The translations under genes were made by a program, and so were the position numbers. From positions 21,550,068 through 21,614,067 of the forward strand of contig OZ022259.1 in NCBI GenBank assembly GCA_963978905.1: a stretch of 64,000 nucleotides of DNA, given 5' to 3'. The DNA comes from Trichostrongylus colubriformis. Its lineage: Eukaryota; Nematoda; Chromadorea; Rhabditida; Trichostrongylidae. The stretch's first letter is position 1; each line of letters starts with the position of its first letter. Below, piece after piece: positions 53,050 to 64,000 of this stretch. Under the pieces are notes generated by a model. That model was not told where the DNA came from. It searched no databases and was given only the letters and a program-made list of their open reading frames with translations.

Positions 53050-55992
53050 AATCTGTTGAAATAAAAATTCTGTAGCCTCACATCGTTTTTACTCATTTAG
53101 ACGGACGCGAGACTTTGGAACAAAACAATACTCAGATAAATTCGAAAATGTTCGGATGCAGTGTAGTAATGACAGCAACAGCAATTATAATTAGTTATAG
53201 TTTGAGGTTTCATGCGCAGGTGCATCGAGCTTGACATGAACATTACGCACAACAGCTATGAGAATACGTCATGCGCCCGACTGGTTAGATGTAAGGATAT
53301 TACGGCAAAAGAATTTCAACTTGTCGAAATTTATTTTGTCCGATTCAATATTGGCTCTACTGTTTGGAATCCTTGTGAAAGAACAGAAAGTAAAAAATTT
53401 TGGTTTTTCGCACGTAGCTCTGAAATTGAATAGCACCCCTGACGTCTCATCAAGTAGCACTTTAGTCATCTCCACTGCACTCACCACAATAGAATCTTCC
53501 CGCTGTCACAACAAGTTCCGCTGTTGTATTTGTTCATTGCTCTTTATAGGAAAAACGACTCGGCAATCACAATCACCAATTTTCTGACTTATTCAAGGAG
53601 ACTCTTCCTTGCTTTGGTAGAAATTATGCGACATGACAACGGCGTCAGTCTACATTGTTCGAAATTCAGGGTGGGAGATGGGGACGTGGCGTATTCAACT
53701 AGGAATAACCGTCATATTGCCTCATTCTTTGAATCTTTTCCTATATTCTGATGAGCTCAGGACCAAATATGCTCGGAGATCATTATGAGGTATGGAAAGA
53801 GTTCCAGTAAAAGTCGAGAGTAGATTATATGGAACCTTTGTAGACTAATGGATAATTATGGTGTGAGAGGAGAATAAGTGCGGGTACGAGACCACTCTAA
53901 ACTTAACAGCCCTATGGACCTTTGCACATAGTCCGACAGCACATTTTTTCATCGGAAAATCGCGAAACGCCGACCAAAAAAGTTTTTATTGCGGAGAAGG
54001 TCTATGGAGATTCCTAAGGCAACCAAAGAGCAAATCATTCGCAATTCCATGGCTGCGCCAATGGACAAGAATAGTCAAAGAAACATGATTAGGTAGCTCC
54101 TCGAAGGCCAGTTACTCCACGTATCTCCAGTCTGAGCACTTTTAGTTTAGTTGAACTTACTATCATTCAGCTAGTTCCGGTCAACAACCATCACATGCAT
54201 CAGCTGATCTCTCTCCTCTCTTCTCACTTCTCAATAGTCCACTTTTTAACTATTCATACACATCCAACTTGATTAAATATTTAATTTCACAAACATCTGC
54301 CTTTATTCTTTGGTTTGTATCTTTGACAAAAGAGAGCACAACCGACCAGTTACGTAGCCAAGATTTTGAAATCAATAGCAGATCAATCGCCTCACAAGGC
54401 AAACCCACTGGTGGGCGATCTACCCCCACATCATCCATCGGAACACTCGCCACTTATCCCTTCCCAATTCGCTGAACTTCCATGAGCGACAGAACACGAT
54501 AGCCATGAGATATGCGACTGTAGTCTGTAGTCCCGACGTATGTTTAGCGACTGTTGGTCGACCATGTCAAGCAAACATGCGAGAAATGCTCGAATATTCT
54601 TTGCCTTCCCTTCTTTCAGCTCTATTTAACTTCGTCCTTCAACCTCCATCGTCTGCATACTTTACGATGTCCTTTGAACGTAATTTTGATTGTAAAACTG
54701 TTCTCATATATGGGTTTTTCTAGCGGAAACGACTCAATTATTCACAGAAATTTTCTTTCAGAAACTTGTTCTCTTGGGAAATAGCACAGTGATCCAGGAA
54801 ACAGCACTTGCGCAATCTCTTCGATTAGTTCGTACACATACCGTATGCATGCCACTCTTTGGGATACCTCGTTCACATTTGGATGGAATACTAAAAGAGC
54901 TCGCTTGTTTAATTAAAACCTTATCGCAGTATTCTACACATTCTTCGTTACTGAAATGGTTGAACTGAGGGTTTAGCAAAAATATATTGCCATTGTGGGA
55001 AAAAATTAACAAACAAACTTTTCTGTCGAATTATTTGTACGAAAGAAAAACATAGTGGACTCTCAAACTATTCTGACATTTCTACGAGTTTACTGCGCCC
55101 ACCAGGAGTGGCTTATCTGGGTCATCATTGGTTGAAGAGCTTTACAAAGATGTTGTTGCCACGCCCCCAATGTTCCGCCTGGAACAGCTAAGCCCCTTCT
55201 TCGTGGATACTTCCAAACAAAACTCAAAATTAACCGACCTTGGATGGGATGACCATGGACCAGTCTTCTTCTCTCAGTATAATAGAATAAAAGGAAATCA
55301 AGGCAAAGGAAATAATATCACCTCCATTTCACATATACTCCTATAAATACTGATTATGTTACTTGATATTGTAAGCTTTCTCTGGCAGTTACTTGATGGG
55401 GAATTATGGCAGCATTGATTTTCTTTCTCCCACATAATTCAGATGATTTCAAGGAGTGTTCCTTCCCCTCACAATGGGGCACCTAATTTGCTAGCCTTAT
55501 GACCTAATAAATCATTCCTGCAAAATTGACTTATCAATCTTCTCTGATCGTTCCGATAGTGGCGTGTATACTGCCATTTGTTGGCATTTCGTTCCTTTTC
55601 ACATGATTCCTCGGAATAAAATCGATGTACTTCGCTCTTTAGCCGAAGTGTACGTCGTGGCAAGAGGCGTTGTTTCCATATGTATTCTCATTGCTGTGCC
55701 ACGGGACCATTCCCAGACGGGAAAGCTAGATTTTCAAACTGAATTGGCTGGTTTCCTATTAATGATGCATTTTCAGTTATCCAGCAAGAAAGTGGAGCTG
55801 AATAACCATTTTTCGTGTCAAAATCCTACCAGTGACGACCACACCACAAAATAGAAACGCCAAGTGTCCGGATTTTTTGAGAAATAGTAGAAGAATTCCA
55901 GGGGCGGGGGGTAGGGAGCCAGCTGAAGGGTTAGTTAAAGACGATAAACGACTATTTATATCGCTGGATCTTTATCACCAGACTCACAGACG
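53050..55992. other. No firm gene; one weak exon candidate
   Basis: At 53219-53290 on the plus strand a stretch after CGCAG and before GTAAGG reads CIELDMNITHNSYENTSCAR, and a signal-peptide-like frame (MFGCSVVMTATAIIISYS) begins at 53145. The frames differ and no further exons were found, so no gene is called. Confidence 0.25.
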
Positions 55993-56421
55993 TAAGCCCG
56001 CGTTCATACTTTAGCGTGCCGGCGGTAAGGCCCGGTTGCGTGTCTCTACGCCTCCGCCTGCATCACTCTGCCTCGTTCCTCCGTCGTCACTTCGCCTCGC
56101 CGTGCAACTAGCCTCGCGTTCTGTGAACGCAGCCAAGGTGTGTACCGTTACGTCTAAGAATCGCGCGGCCGCCCGCGTGTAATTCATCTGCTGAAAGAGC
56201 AACAAACAGAACATAGGCGAACTTCCGGAGTTTCCCAACCTGCAGTCTTGGAAGTTCCTTCACGATACCTCGTTCCTCATTGCATACGAGCGAAATTACA
56301 ACCGACTGCGATAAGTCGTACTGAAGGCGCCGCGAGTGCGACGTCGCAACACGATTTCTAGACGTAACGGTGCACAGCCACACAGCCACGCCCTGCCGGC
56401 AGAAAGTATGAACGCGGCTTA
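55993..56421. repeat. GTTCATAC-type MITE, longest copy
   Basis: TAAGCCCGCGTTCATACTTT on the left, AAAGTATGAACGCGGCTTA on the right. 429 bp against 115-180 bp for the other copies. ACG occurs next to both ends. Confidence 0.8.
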
Positions 56422-56985
56422 ACGTAAACGCTGGCGAAATGTGCCTACCGGTGTATATCCTCGATCTGTAGGTATTCTTCTGTTTTGCTACTTTCCTCTT
56501 CAACCAACTCTAGGACCTGAAAAAACGCGCAGAACCAATGGATCCACTTCTAGGAAATGATATCCTGCTATCCCTCTGGATTACCCACCTCCTCCATCTC
56601 ATTCTGCAGTTTTGCACGTGCAAGCTCAGTTCATAGCTCACCGCAGCCAACACAATTAGCCCACAAACCGGTTCTCTATTAGAATCAGCGACTTTCTCGT
56701 TTTCCCAGGTGCTTGTATGGGTGGAGCCGTGTGAGGTAATTACGAACATTCTCGTCGCGTATTCTGTTTAGCTGACGTGGTCGCATAAGCTAATGATTGT
56801 TGATTCCTTTCATATTTGCCTCTATTGCCCCAACCCTCCCCATAACCACCGCTAACATTGTCCTCCGATGTCTTTAATTCCTAATTTTTTTAGAAATTGA
56901 GTTCAACCACACGTCAACGAAATGAGTGCGTGGTGGGTACAGAGCTTCATCATGATCCTCTACCCGCTATTTGTTATCTGAACTA

Positions 56986-57030
56986 CCCCCGTCCCTTACT
57001 GGGATGTTGTACTCCCAGTGAAGGAGGGGG
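56986..57030 (+). other. Short hairpin, 19-bp stem
   Basis: CCCCCGTCCCTTACTGGGA and TCCCAGTGAAGGAGGGGG pair around a loop of about 8 bases with one bulge. Too short for a standard microRNA precursor and no other sign of an RNA gene. Confidence 0.35.
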
Positions 57031-58424
57031 TGACACTCGTAGAGTGTTCAACATCCATGCATCACTGATTTGTCAAACTTATCGAACGTTAAAAACGGAT
57101 AGACTTTTCCTGTATCAGCACCGCCACTAATATGATCCAGATTAATTATGTGAATAATCATGACGTTAAATAACGCATTCTGTAAAGTGTCCCCCATTCA
57201 TTCTTACTGGGTGGCACCTACCATACTATATCGTTTGGAAGGATGAAAAAACGTAATTGGACAAAGCTTGGCAGGACCAGATTGGAGACTTACGCCATGT
57301 ATGACTCTTACGTATTTCAACATTTTTAATGCGTGGAGTGGGATCCTGCGCTGGTTTAGTGGGGGAGGGCGGGTCAGTATACCTCTGTCTTGCTCGGCGT
57401 CCTAAAACCTAAAGGGAAGCGACCTTTTCTCCTCTTCCACTGAGGTTTAGGCAAAATATACGCTCGAGTGTGCAGATCGACACACACTTATTCAACGTTC
57501 TCTAAACACATTGAATGGGGGTAATGGGGTAATGAAAACTCCTAAAGTGAGTCACCAAACTGAAAGCTAGCTGTCTAGGAAGACTATAGGCTATAGACTA
57601 TAAACCCTGGTGAAAGAAGCGTTCCAAGCTTCGGAGGAGAAGTCGTCGCCTTCGAGACATCTAAGAGCTCCCTTCGGTGAATCCGGCCTAACCCCTTAGG
57701 GAAGTAATGGTGGGAAAGGGATCTTATTTCTTGGGTGTGTTGCAAGTGTTCCGGTAATTAGTGTGGGGTCAGATCACCCATGGGTGGGTTTACTTCACGA
57801 AAGATTGATCTACTAGCAATTTGAAGATCTTGGCTACACAGCTGGTCTACTCATGCCAAAGATAAGGGTCGAAAAATAAAGGCAGATATTTGTGAAATTA
57901 AATATGTAGTAAAATTGGGTATTTATTACTCAAATGATTGGTTGAGGCATCTTCCACTGAATGCAATTCTGACTGAAAGTAGACACGATATATGACGAAG
58001 GTGGAAGCTAGTTACTGTAACAGTCCATAATACGATGTTTTAGTCTCACAAGAATATTAATTTCGTCGTTTCCATAATGAATTACCCTCCACACAACGCT
58101 GGCGACCTGACTCCCTGGAACAAAGGTCGGAACACTTGCACGCCACCCCTAATTTCTCAGATTTTTGACCGTTTTATGCAAATTCTCTTCCTTTTCTTAA
58201 CAGCACCTCGATTTGCATGTCCAAAAACATTTCCATGTTCGTCTCGAACCATCCTTAACATTTATTGCCTTAAGGTGACTCCTCCCTCCATAAGGATAGC
58301 TTTAGGGCTTCTTACATGTTTCTCGGCTCTTACATAAGACTGCCTAAGGGGTTCCGAAGTATGATGTCTGAAATAAGCTTGACAATCACTCGTAACGGTA
58401 TGTCACTGTTTGTCGTTCAAAAAG

Positions 58425-58645
58425 TTACACCTCAGCAATAAAAGCAACGATTATTCATATCTAGATTATAGTTATAATGTCATATATCTATGTTGTATTT
58501 ACATGTCATGTTTGCTTTATTTATATGCTTTGTTTATATGTCATTTATATGTCCGTGTTTGACGTTTAAAGTTCAACGCATCAGCAAAAAAGCAATAATT
58601 ATTCATATCTGAATTATAGTTATATTATCATTTATATCTATGTTT
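58425..58645 (+). repeat. AT-rich direct repeat
   Basis: CAGCAATAAAAGCAACGATTATTCATATCT and CAGCAAAAAAGCAATAATTATTCATATCT (quoted in part) begin two units about 140 bp apart, each followed by ATTATAGTTATA and ATATCTATGTT. Confidence 0.7.
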
Positions 58646-58709
58646 TATTCATATTCATCGGTGCCTACGACGCATATCAATCCTTGCTATGTCCTCGAGT
58701 TGAGTAATA

Positions 58710-59562
58710 TTAGGTTGGAACATAATTTCTGTCACACTTTTTGTTTTCCTTGGGGAAAACTGTGGAAGCTTCGGGAGCATTTGGTAGTGAGGGGTATATG
58801 AAGCGTCTGAAAAGGACTTCTGAATAGCACATTCATATTCTCTACGGCTTCAACTAGCAGTGAATTTACGGCAATTTCGCGAAAGGTGCGAAATTCACGA
58901 ACACCGCCTCGGGTCCTCAGCATGCGAGGCCACTAACAAAATTAACCAGTCGATGGACCCAGGTACTGCCTCTCATATGGCGGCAGCCCAATGGCTCGAT
59001 CGGCTCAAATTGGAACAGGAAAAATTTCAAAGAATTGCATTGAGAAAAAAACTTTTTTTTTGAAAATTTTCAAAAAAAAATAGGAAACTGTTGCCATCCA
59101 ACACGACAGCCACTGCCGATCTCTACTGCAGGCAATTGGACACCGGAGCGGCAAAACTTACCGGAAAAATGGACCAAGACCTCTTCCTCCACGATAACGC
59201 TCACCCACATGTGGCAAAGTTGGCGTGTCAAAGGATCCAGGACCTTGTTAAACGAAGCTCCCCCGTCCACCGTAATCTCCGGACATGGCCCCAACTGACT
59301 ACCACCTATTCCGATCTCTGAGCCACTTCCTCGATGGACGGCAGTTCAAAGATGACGATGATCTCAAAATTGGCCTCCAGACTTTCTTCGACCAGAAATC
59401 TCCAGACTTCTATAAGCAAGGCATCTATAATCTCCCTATTCGTTGGCAATATATTGTTGATCATAATGGTGCATATTTTGTTGATTGAAGTTAGACACAA
59501 ATAAAGAAAAATAAATTTGAAATTTTTTGTCATTGTGTGACAGAAATTATGTTCCAACCTAA
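58710..59562 (+). mobile_element. mariner remnant retaining the C-terminal catalytic half
   Basis: Ends TTAGGTTGGAACATAATTTC and the inverted GAAATTATGTTCCAACCTAA, with TA on both sides (58708-58709, 59563-59564). On the plus strand from about 59085 to 59488 transposase-like peptides remain in two frames: FLHDNAHPHVA (second catalytic Asp kept), then after a frame change PTDYHLFRSLSHFLDG (third Asp kept) to the end AYFVD-stop. The 5' half is short and degenerate with stops. This is a third mariner lineage in the window. Confidence 0.92.
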
Positions 59563-59728
59563 TACTTAAAAGGCACTCCGATTTTTGAGGTTACTGAAAA
59601 CTATGCCTACATAGGGTACAAACTGAGCACCCATGCTACATACCTTTGCTATATTTTGATAACATTTTGTATTCTAGACATTCTTGTGATTTCACACTAT
59701 TATGTTTATATGTATGTATTATTAATGC

Positions 59729-59877
59729 TCCATTTCGGAGCGCCTGATAGGGCCTACGGTCATGGGTGAGTGGCGAGAGTGAGAGTGCGTGGCAAGAGAG
59801 TGTGTGGCGGAGTGAGAAAGCTTGATACACTTCACCCAGGCCGTAGGCCACGCCCTATCAGGCGCTCCGAAATGGAC
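59729..59877. repeat. Palindromic element, second copy of the GTCCATTTC family
   Basis: CTCCATTTCGGAGCGCCTGA then TAGGGCCTACGG on the left, CCGTAGGCCACGCCCTATCA then GGCGCTCCGAAATGGAC on the right. The loop is AG-rich (GAGAGTGAGAGTGCGTGGC), complementary in character to the CT-rich loop of 20253-20390. Confidence 0.8.
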
Positions 59878-60230
59878 TATATACTGGTTGATGCATAAAT
59901 TTCCCGCCACGTCTTTGATCCTCCCACACATTTCGTGTACATGGATGTTAGCAGCATGTCATTACGTGTCAGTAACGTGTCCATGTTACTCTATCACTAC
60001 CCCACGCTGCATTTGAAGGCTACAATTCTGCATAATCACCACTGTGACAAAATGTACCCACGCCACTGCCTAATTTTGTATTTCGATATTCATGGTATTT
60101 TGGAAACCTCACAAAAGTCGTTGTTTTCTCTAAGCCCAGGAACTCTTGCTGTCTTCGCATTTCTTCTCATCAAAAACGTCTATCCACAGATTTTTCGCGT
60201 AAAATTTTTCGATGAAAAAATAGTAGGAAT

Positions 60231-60236
60231 GTTTAG
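60231..60236 (+). promoter_or_regulatory. Probable trans-splice acceptor of ceramidase gene
   Basis: TGTTTAG is followed immediately by the ATG at 60237, the same arrangement as in the rabx-5-like gene. This fits spliced-leader trans-splicing. Confidence 0.5.
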
Positions 60237-63200
60237 ATGACTAACTGGTTCGAATACGAATCGGGGCATGCATGGTGCGAAAGCGCCTACAAATATCAAA
60301 CCTTGCCCATGGTGGCAGAATTCGCGAATACGGTGAGCCAGTGAAGTTTTTATTTTTGGAAATTTCATATTTCTTATGTTTCTTTTTTTGCAAAATCTCA
60401 TGGATCCTTGGGCGCTGATTGCTGCTTGCTGACAGCTGGTCGCTGACATAGAGAATCCACGGGAAAAGGGGATAATCAATCATGGATATGTAATTGCTCT
60501 GCTCCGATTTCGTTGAATACTGCCTTTACCATGACAGCAACCAGCAATCAGCTAGTCGCCGAGTATAACCGCGGCGAAGGTATCCCGCTGTGAAATAAAA
60601 ATTAAGTTTGTTTGTAGTGCTAAATGTCAAGGCACTATGAGTCACTTTATCGTTTCGTTCCACCCCAATCCTCCCCCACCGGGTGTGAGCACTTATGACT
60701 GAAAATCGCTTCGCGGCGTTGCACTCGCGGCGTCATCATTACGAGTCTCGAATTCCGCTCTTGACGCAGTGGGCTAGTACCAAGAGAGATGTTTAAAGTT
60801 TGCAGTTTGGAAGCTTCGGGAGTTTGCCTATATTGTTGTTGCCGTTTCAACACATAAAGCTGCAGACGATTCGCCCTCGCCGCACTGTTCGCCGCGTGCG
60901 GTCACGCGATTTTTTGTCATAAGTGCACACCCCCACCCTTTAACCGATCAAAATTGGCGAGTAATTTTTTTTCTCACCTGACATCTATTATATAGGCAAA
61001 CATTACAATTGAAAGCCAGTTCTTGTTAGTGAATTGCGATTCATTGGTGTACTGTACTTTGCCCGATTGATCTCAGCTAAGTGCGACTAATGAACAAATG
61101 ATTCGCGAAACAGAAAAGCGAAGAAGTTAATGCGTCTGAATTGGATTGTTCATAAGAAGCATCCTAAATAGAGTTACTCAAACCACACCTGCATGGTGAG
61201 TGGGATGCATAGTTGTTGGCTTTAAAGCTCTAAAGTTTCGACCCAGTACCCCAACTGAAGGGATCATTCCCTCAACTTTAATCACGTTAGCAAATTTTGT
61301 AAAGAGTATCAGATTTGTGTTGACAACCGGGAGAACAGCTGGAGCATTCGAGAACTCACATTGGCGGAGTAAATTTGCAGGACTATGCTGAAAATAGCGG
61401 GAAAATTTCAAGTCAACAGAAAATCATGCCGCATGGTGATGGGCCCGCTTACAAAACTTGTATAGTTAGAATGTGTTACAAAAAGCAATGTGTTCGCGGT
61501 TGATAGGAGACAGCCAATACGCGAGAGCTGCGTCACACATCACAGAAGCTGAGCTACCATCACAAATCTTCCGAAATTCTGAAGAAATGAGTGACAAAAT
61601 GAACAAAATATGCATTTTTGAAATTTTCAAAAAACATTGAGTGTCTACAATTTTATGACCACCTTCATCACGCAATTTCAGATGACCAACCTTCCAATCA
61701 TAGTTTTACCGATGTTAAATGCAATGATGCTACGGCGGTACATTAGAGAGGTAAGCTACTTCCCTACTTAAATTTGACATTTGAGATTTATTCTAAAGAG
61801 AAATTTTTATTCACCCATTATAGCTAATCGAACTTGCTCCCATTGTGCCTTCTGAATGCCTCCCACTTCTCTCTCAAACAAATGGAGGCATTTGATTTGT
61901 CGCCCCTGCTGGATGAGTGGTCATCCCTAGCAGAATCGTTAGTGAAAAGCCACAACTCAATTCCACTGAGTCATCCTAAATTACTAGGATGTTTCTAAAA
62001 CAAGATCCTTTGGTCTACATATCATCCCATCGTCAACTACGCCGCAGTTGGCAATGAGCTCATGCCCAGCTATTAATTCGCAGAGGAACAGTCTGCTCTG
62101 CCTTTACGACTCCCATCAAGCACTTGAAATTACCTCCGCTCATTCAAACACATCTCACCCGAAGCGTTGCTCTCGTATTCCTCTATACAATTGTATCAGT
62201 CCATTTATTTCATTTGCTGCTCAGCGGGTGCACAGGATCTCTTCTAGCAAGGCGCATGCTTGTCGGGTGAAGCTCATGGTATTTTTGAGATTTCAGAAGT
62301 TTTTCAAAGGCACTTCGCGGTCATTTGCTTCAACAGTGCCACGCTCCTCACCTTACTTTTGTTCAGGCGAAAAAATTTCCACGTTATGAACCGTTAAGGG
62401 CAACCCGCTGTGGCCAACAACGTCTGGTGGGTATACCATGCCGACAGGGTGTTTGGGCACCAACAAGCGGGTCTCAGCAATGATTGAGGGTCCAATAATG
62501 ACACGCTGTTGGTTTCCATCGATTTCTGCGTAATGCTTGCGGGAATGCGAACATGCAGAACACTCTGCTAGACATAATAAAGCACTGGCCTCACTAGTCC
62601 TTTGGAACAATACTTGAAGAGTTTGGCGGCAAGTCAAATTGATGCAAAACCGCTGCCGACCCGATTTGTTTGAATGCATCACTTTCGAAACGTCCGTCGA
62701 ATCTCCCAAAACATGATTCCATTGATCCCCTGCCGGGTCCTCAACTGGAAGCAAGGTCTGACGAGTCAGCCATCCTAGTATGGAGTTCGCATAAGGTAGC
62801 CCTGAGAAAGATTTGGGAAGGAATGTAAGGAGAGGCTTGCGTGTCAAAAGCGGTTGAGTCATGAACAGATATGATATGACTGCTGTGTCTTATTACATAA
62901 GATGTGAGTAAAGTTCTGAACGGGGTTGATTTTTCATTTCTAATGACGCCAACAAAATATTGCAGTATATTGGCGCCCGTATTTATGGGATACCCTGTAC
63001 TCTGCGACAGTCGCGCAATCGCTGGCTCTCGCACTGATTTTCATCAAGTCTGAACCGATGCGACCTTGATGCTCAGTGGTTGGAAGGTAGCTGGCCTTTT
63101 TTGGCTATGCTTTGCCGCCGCGTTGTCAGATACCAGAAGGGAGAGTACGCGGCGCTGTGAAAACTCCCTCCCTGAGAGAGCCGAGATGGCTAGAGTACAC

Positions 63201-63572
63201 GCCCCCAGGTGCAAGAGCTATGCTGTCGAGAAGGGCCAGCTATCTTCCAATCATGCTCAGCGACACATCGGTTCAAAAAGTTAAACTGGAGCGCAATAAT
63301 GTAAGGCGTGAGTGCACAGAGATGCAGACAAAATTCTAATACATCCTGTTTCTCGCCGATTAGTGCCAACCACTCTACGGCCTTCGGAAATTTTAGATAA
63401 TTCGAGAAATCGACTGTGATCAATATTTTTCAGTCTGTTATACCGAAACATGAAAATTGTGAAGTGAAAAGCAAAGTGTTGTAGGTCAATCCTGGCCTTT
63501 TCGTACCTCAATTGCTGCTCACATTCAACGGCTTGGCATCCACATACTATCATGCAACACTGAACTTATTCG
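60237..63572 (+). CDS. Alkaline ceramidase (ACER family), first three exons
   Basis: Exon 1 60237-60332 (32 codons, starts MTNWFEYESGHAWCESAY), exon 2 61682-61750 (23 codons), exon 3 63485-63572 (29 codons plus one base). Donors are GTGAGC, GTAAGC and GTGAGT; acceptors TTTCAG and TTGTAG; phases agree. Alkaline ceramidases are seven-helix membrane hydrolases of the ER or Golgi that split ceramide into sphingosine and fatty acid. Exon 1 carries the family N-terminal motif (Trp-Cys-Glu ... Ala-Glu-Phe). Exon 3 carries Ser74-x3-His78 in LASTYYHATLNLF, matching the catalytic Ser and zinc-binding His of the family. At the N-terminal calcium-site motif the usual Asp before Trp-Cys-Glu is Ala here, and the usual Asn two residues after Glu is also Ala. 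The gene runs off the right edge: the remaining helices with the C-terminal zinc histidines are absent, and no fourth exon was recognised between 63573 and 64000. Intron 1 (1349 nt) and intron 2 (1734 nt) each hold a repeat element. Confidence 0.92.
60674..60940. repeat. Inverted-repeat element in ceramidase intron 1
   Basis: GGTGTGAGCACTTATGACTG then AAAATCGC on the left and GCGATTTTTTGTCATAAGTG then CACACC on the right. The core CGCTTCGCGGCGTTGCACTC matches the element in bestrophin intron 8. Confidence 0.75.
62175..62998 (-). mobile_element. Family P copy 2 in ceramidase intron 2
   Basis: Reading on the minus strand it starts TACAGGGTATCCCATAAATA then CGGGCGCCAATATACTGC and aligns along copy 1, with peptides YIPSQIFLRATLC, WLTRQTLLPVEDP and AEIDGNQQRVIIGPSI. 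The far end (62175-62190) lacks the GGCGCC terminal repeat, so this copy is truncated. Its frame from 62862 to 62353 is open for 169 codons. Confidence 0.75.
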
Positions 63573-64000
63573 GTGAGTTTCCGATTTGATCAAAACTTCC
63601 ATTCTTCTGCACCATCAGAATCAAGTCCAGTTTCTAGCGGTTTCTAGGAATCGATAAAACTCTTACTAATGAGATTTCCGGTGAAATGCAGTACCAGAAT
63701 GAAGGTGTTGCCCTTTTACGATTCGTTCGTGAAACGGTGTAATTCAGCCGCAGAGGAACTGGAAGTGCACTTTTACTTTTCCAGTCAGCTCATCTTGTCT
63801 GGAAGACCTGAAAGACATAGTGAGCCCAAATAAGGTTGGAGGGGACATAGATCACATGTAAAAATTACAGGAACAGAGATACACTGGTACCCAAAAACTC
63901 ATTTGAATCTATCTGGTTACTTATGGAATTAAGCTCTCAAATGGCTCCTATTTTTAGCTTAGTTTTTGATAAAATTCATCACAACATTGGAAGATATGAA

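Noticed and set aside
55128..55346. Open frame of 72 codons with a protein-like start
   Set aside because: No flanking splice sites, no recognised domain, and composition not different from surroundings.
59211..59330. Functional mariner transposase at 59 kb
   Set aside because: The catalytic half is split between frames and the N-terminal domain is missing.
63770..63840. Fourth ceramidase exon after TTTTCCAG
   Set aside because: In the required phase the peptide does not match the family, and the alternative frame soon stops.

Overview
The window looks like a piece of nuclear genome from a clade V (strongylid or hookworm-like) nematode. This is inferred from three things: large introns mixed with very short ones (41-82 nt), start codons placed directly after TTTAG-type acceptors as expected for spliced-leader trans-splicing, and a nematode-type bestrophin and an alkaline ceramidase whose peptides read like rhabditid proteins. 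No prokaryotic operons, rRNA genes, intact tRNA genes or CRISPR arrays are visible.

Only about 5% of the window is recognisable protein-coding sequence. Three genes can be reconstructed exon by exon. (1) On the minus strand, 7362 down to at least 5628, is the 5' part of a Rabex-5/RABGEF1-like gene (rabx-5 type) with a clear A20 zinc finger; its Vps9 catalytic domain was not found here. (2) On the plus strand, 21612-35454, is a complete 14-exon bestrophin chloride-channel gene of 1809 coding nt (602 codons plus stop) whose exon phases all agree. (3) On the plus strand, from 60237 and running off the right edge, are the first three exons of an alkaline ceramidase gene. A possible terminal exon of an unidentified minus-strand gene lies at 12821-13007.

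The remainder is dominated by DNA transposons and their non-autonomous relatives. There are four mariner elements: an adjacent, oppositely oriented pair at 33136-34964, internally deleted copies at 43831-44459 and 58710-59562. A decayed Tc1/mariner C-terminus sits near 40.5 kb. Many inverted-repeat elements flank or fill introns. They fall into families that can be told apart by their ends: TA-flanked elements (17713, 18460, 19099, 24540), TTAA-ended elements (10417, 20939, 22796, 25790, 26707, 32437, 36974), a family with ends like GGCCGCGTTCATACTTTGCG (at least eight copies), a family with a 9-bp target duplication (28366), and palindromic units (20253, 59729).

The most unusual object is a 1.38 kb almost perfect palindrome at 37186-38567. 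Its arms carry evenly spaced short hairpins (TCGATAGAGCT...AGCTCTACAA, eight in total) and it is inserted inside another transposable element. A 0.32 kb relative with the same ends lies at 48313-48631. Several insertions are nested and their order can be read directly by comparison with unoccupied paralogous copies in the same window. The bestrophin introns alone hold at least nine such elements.
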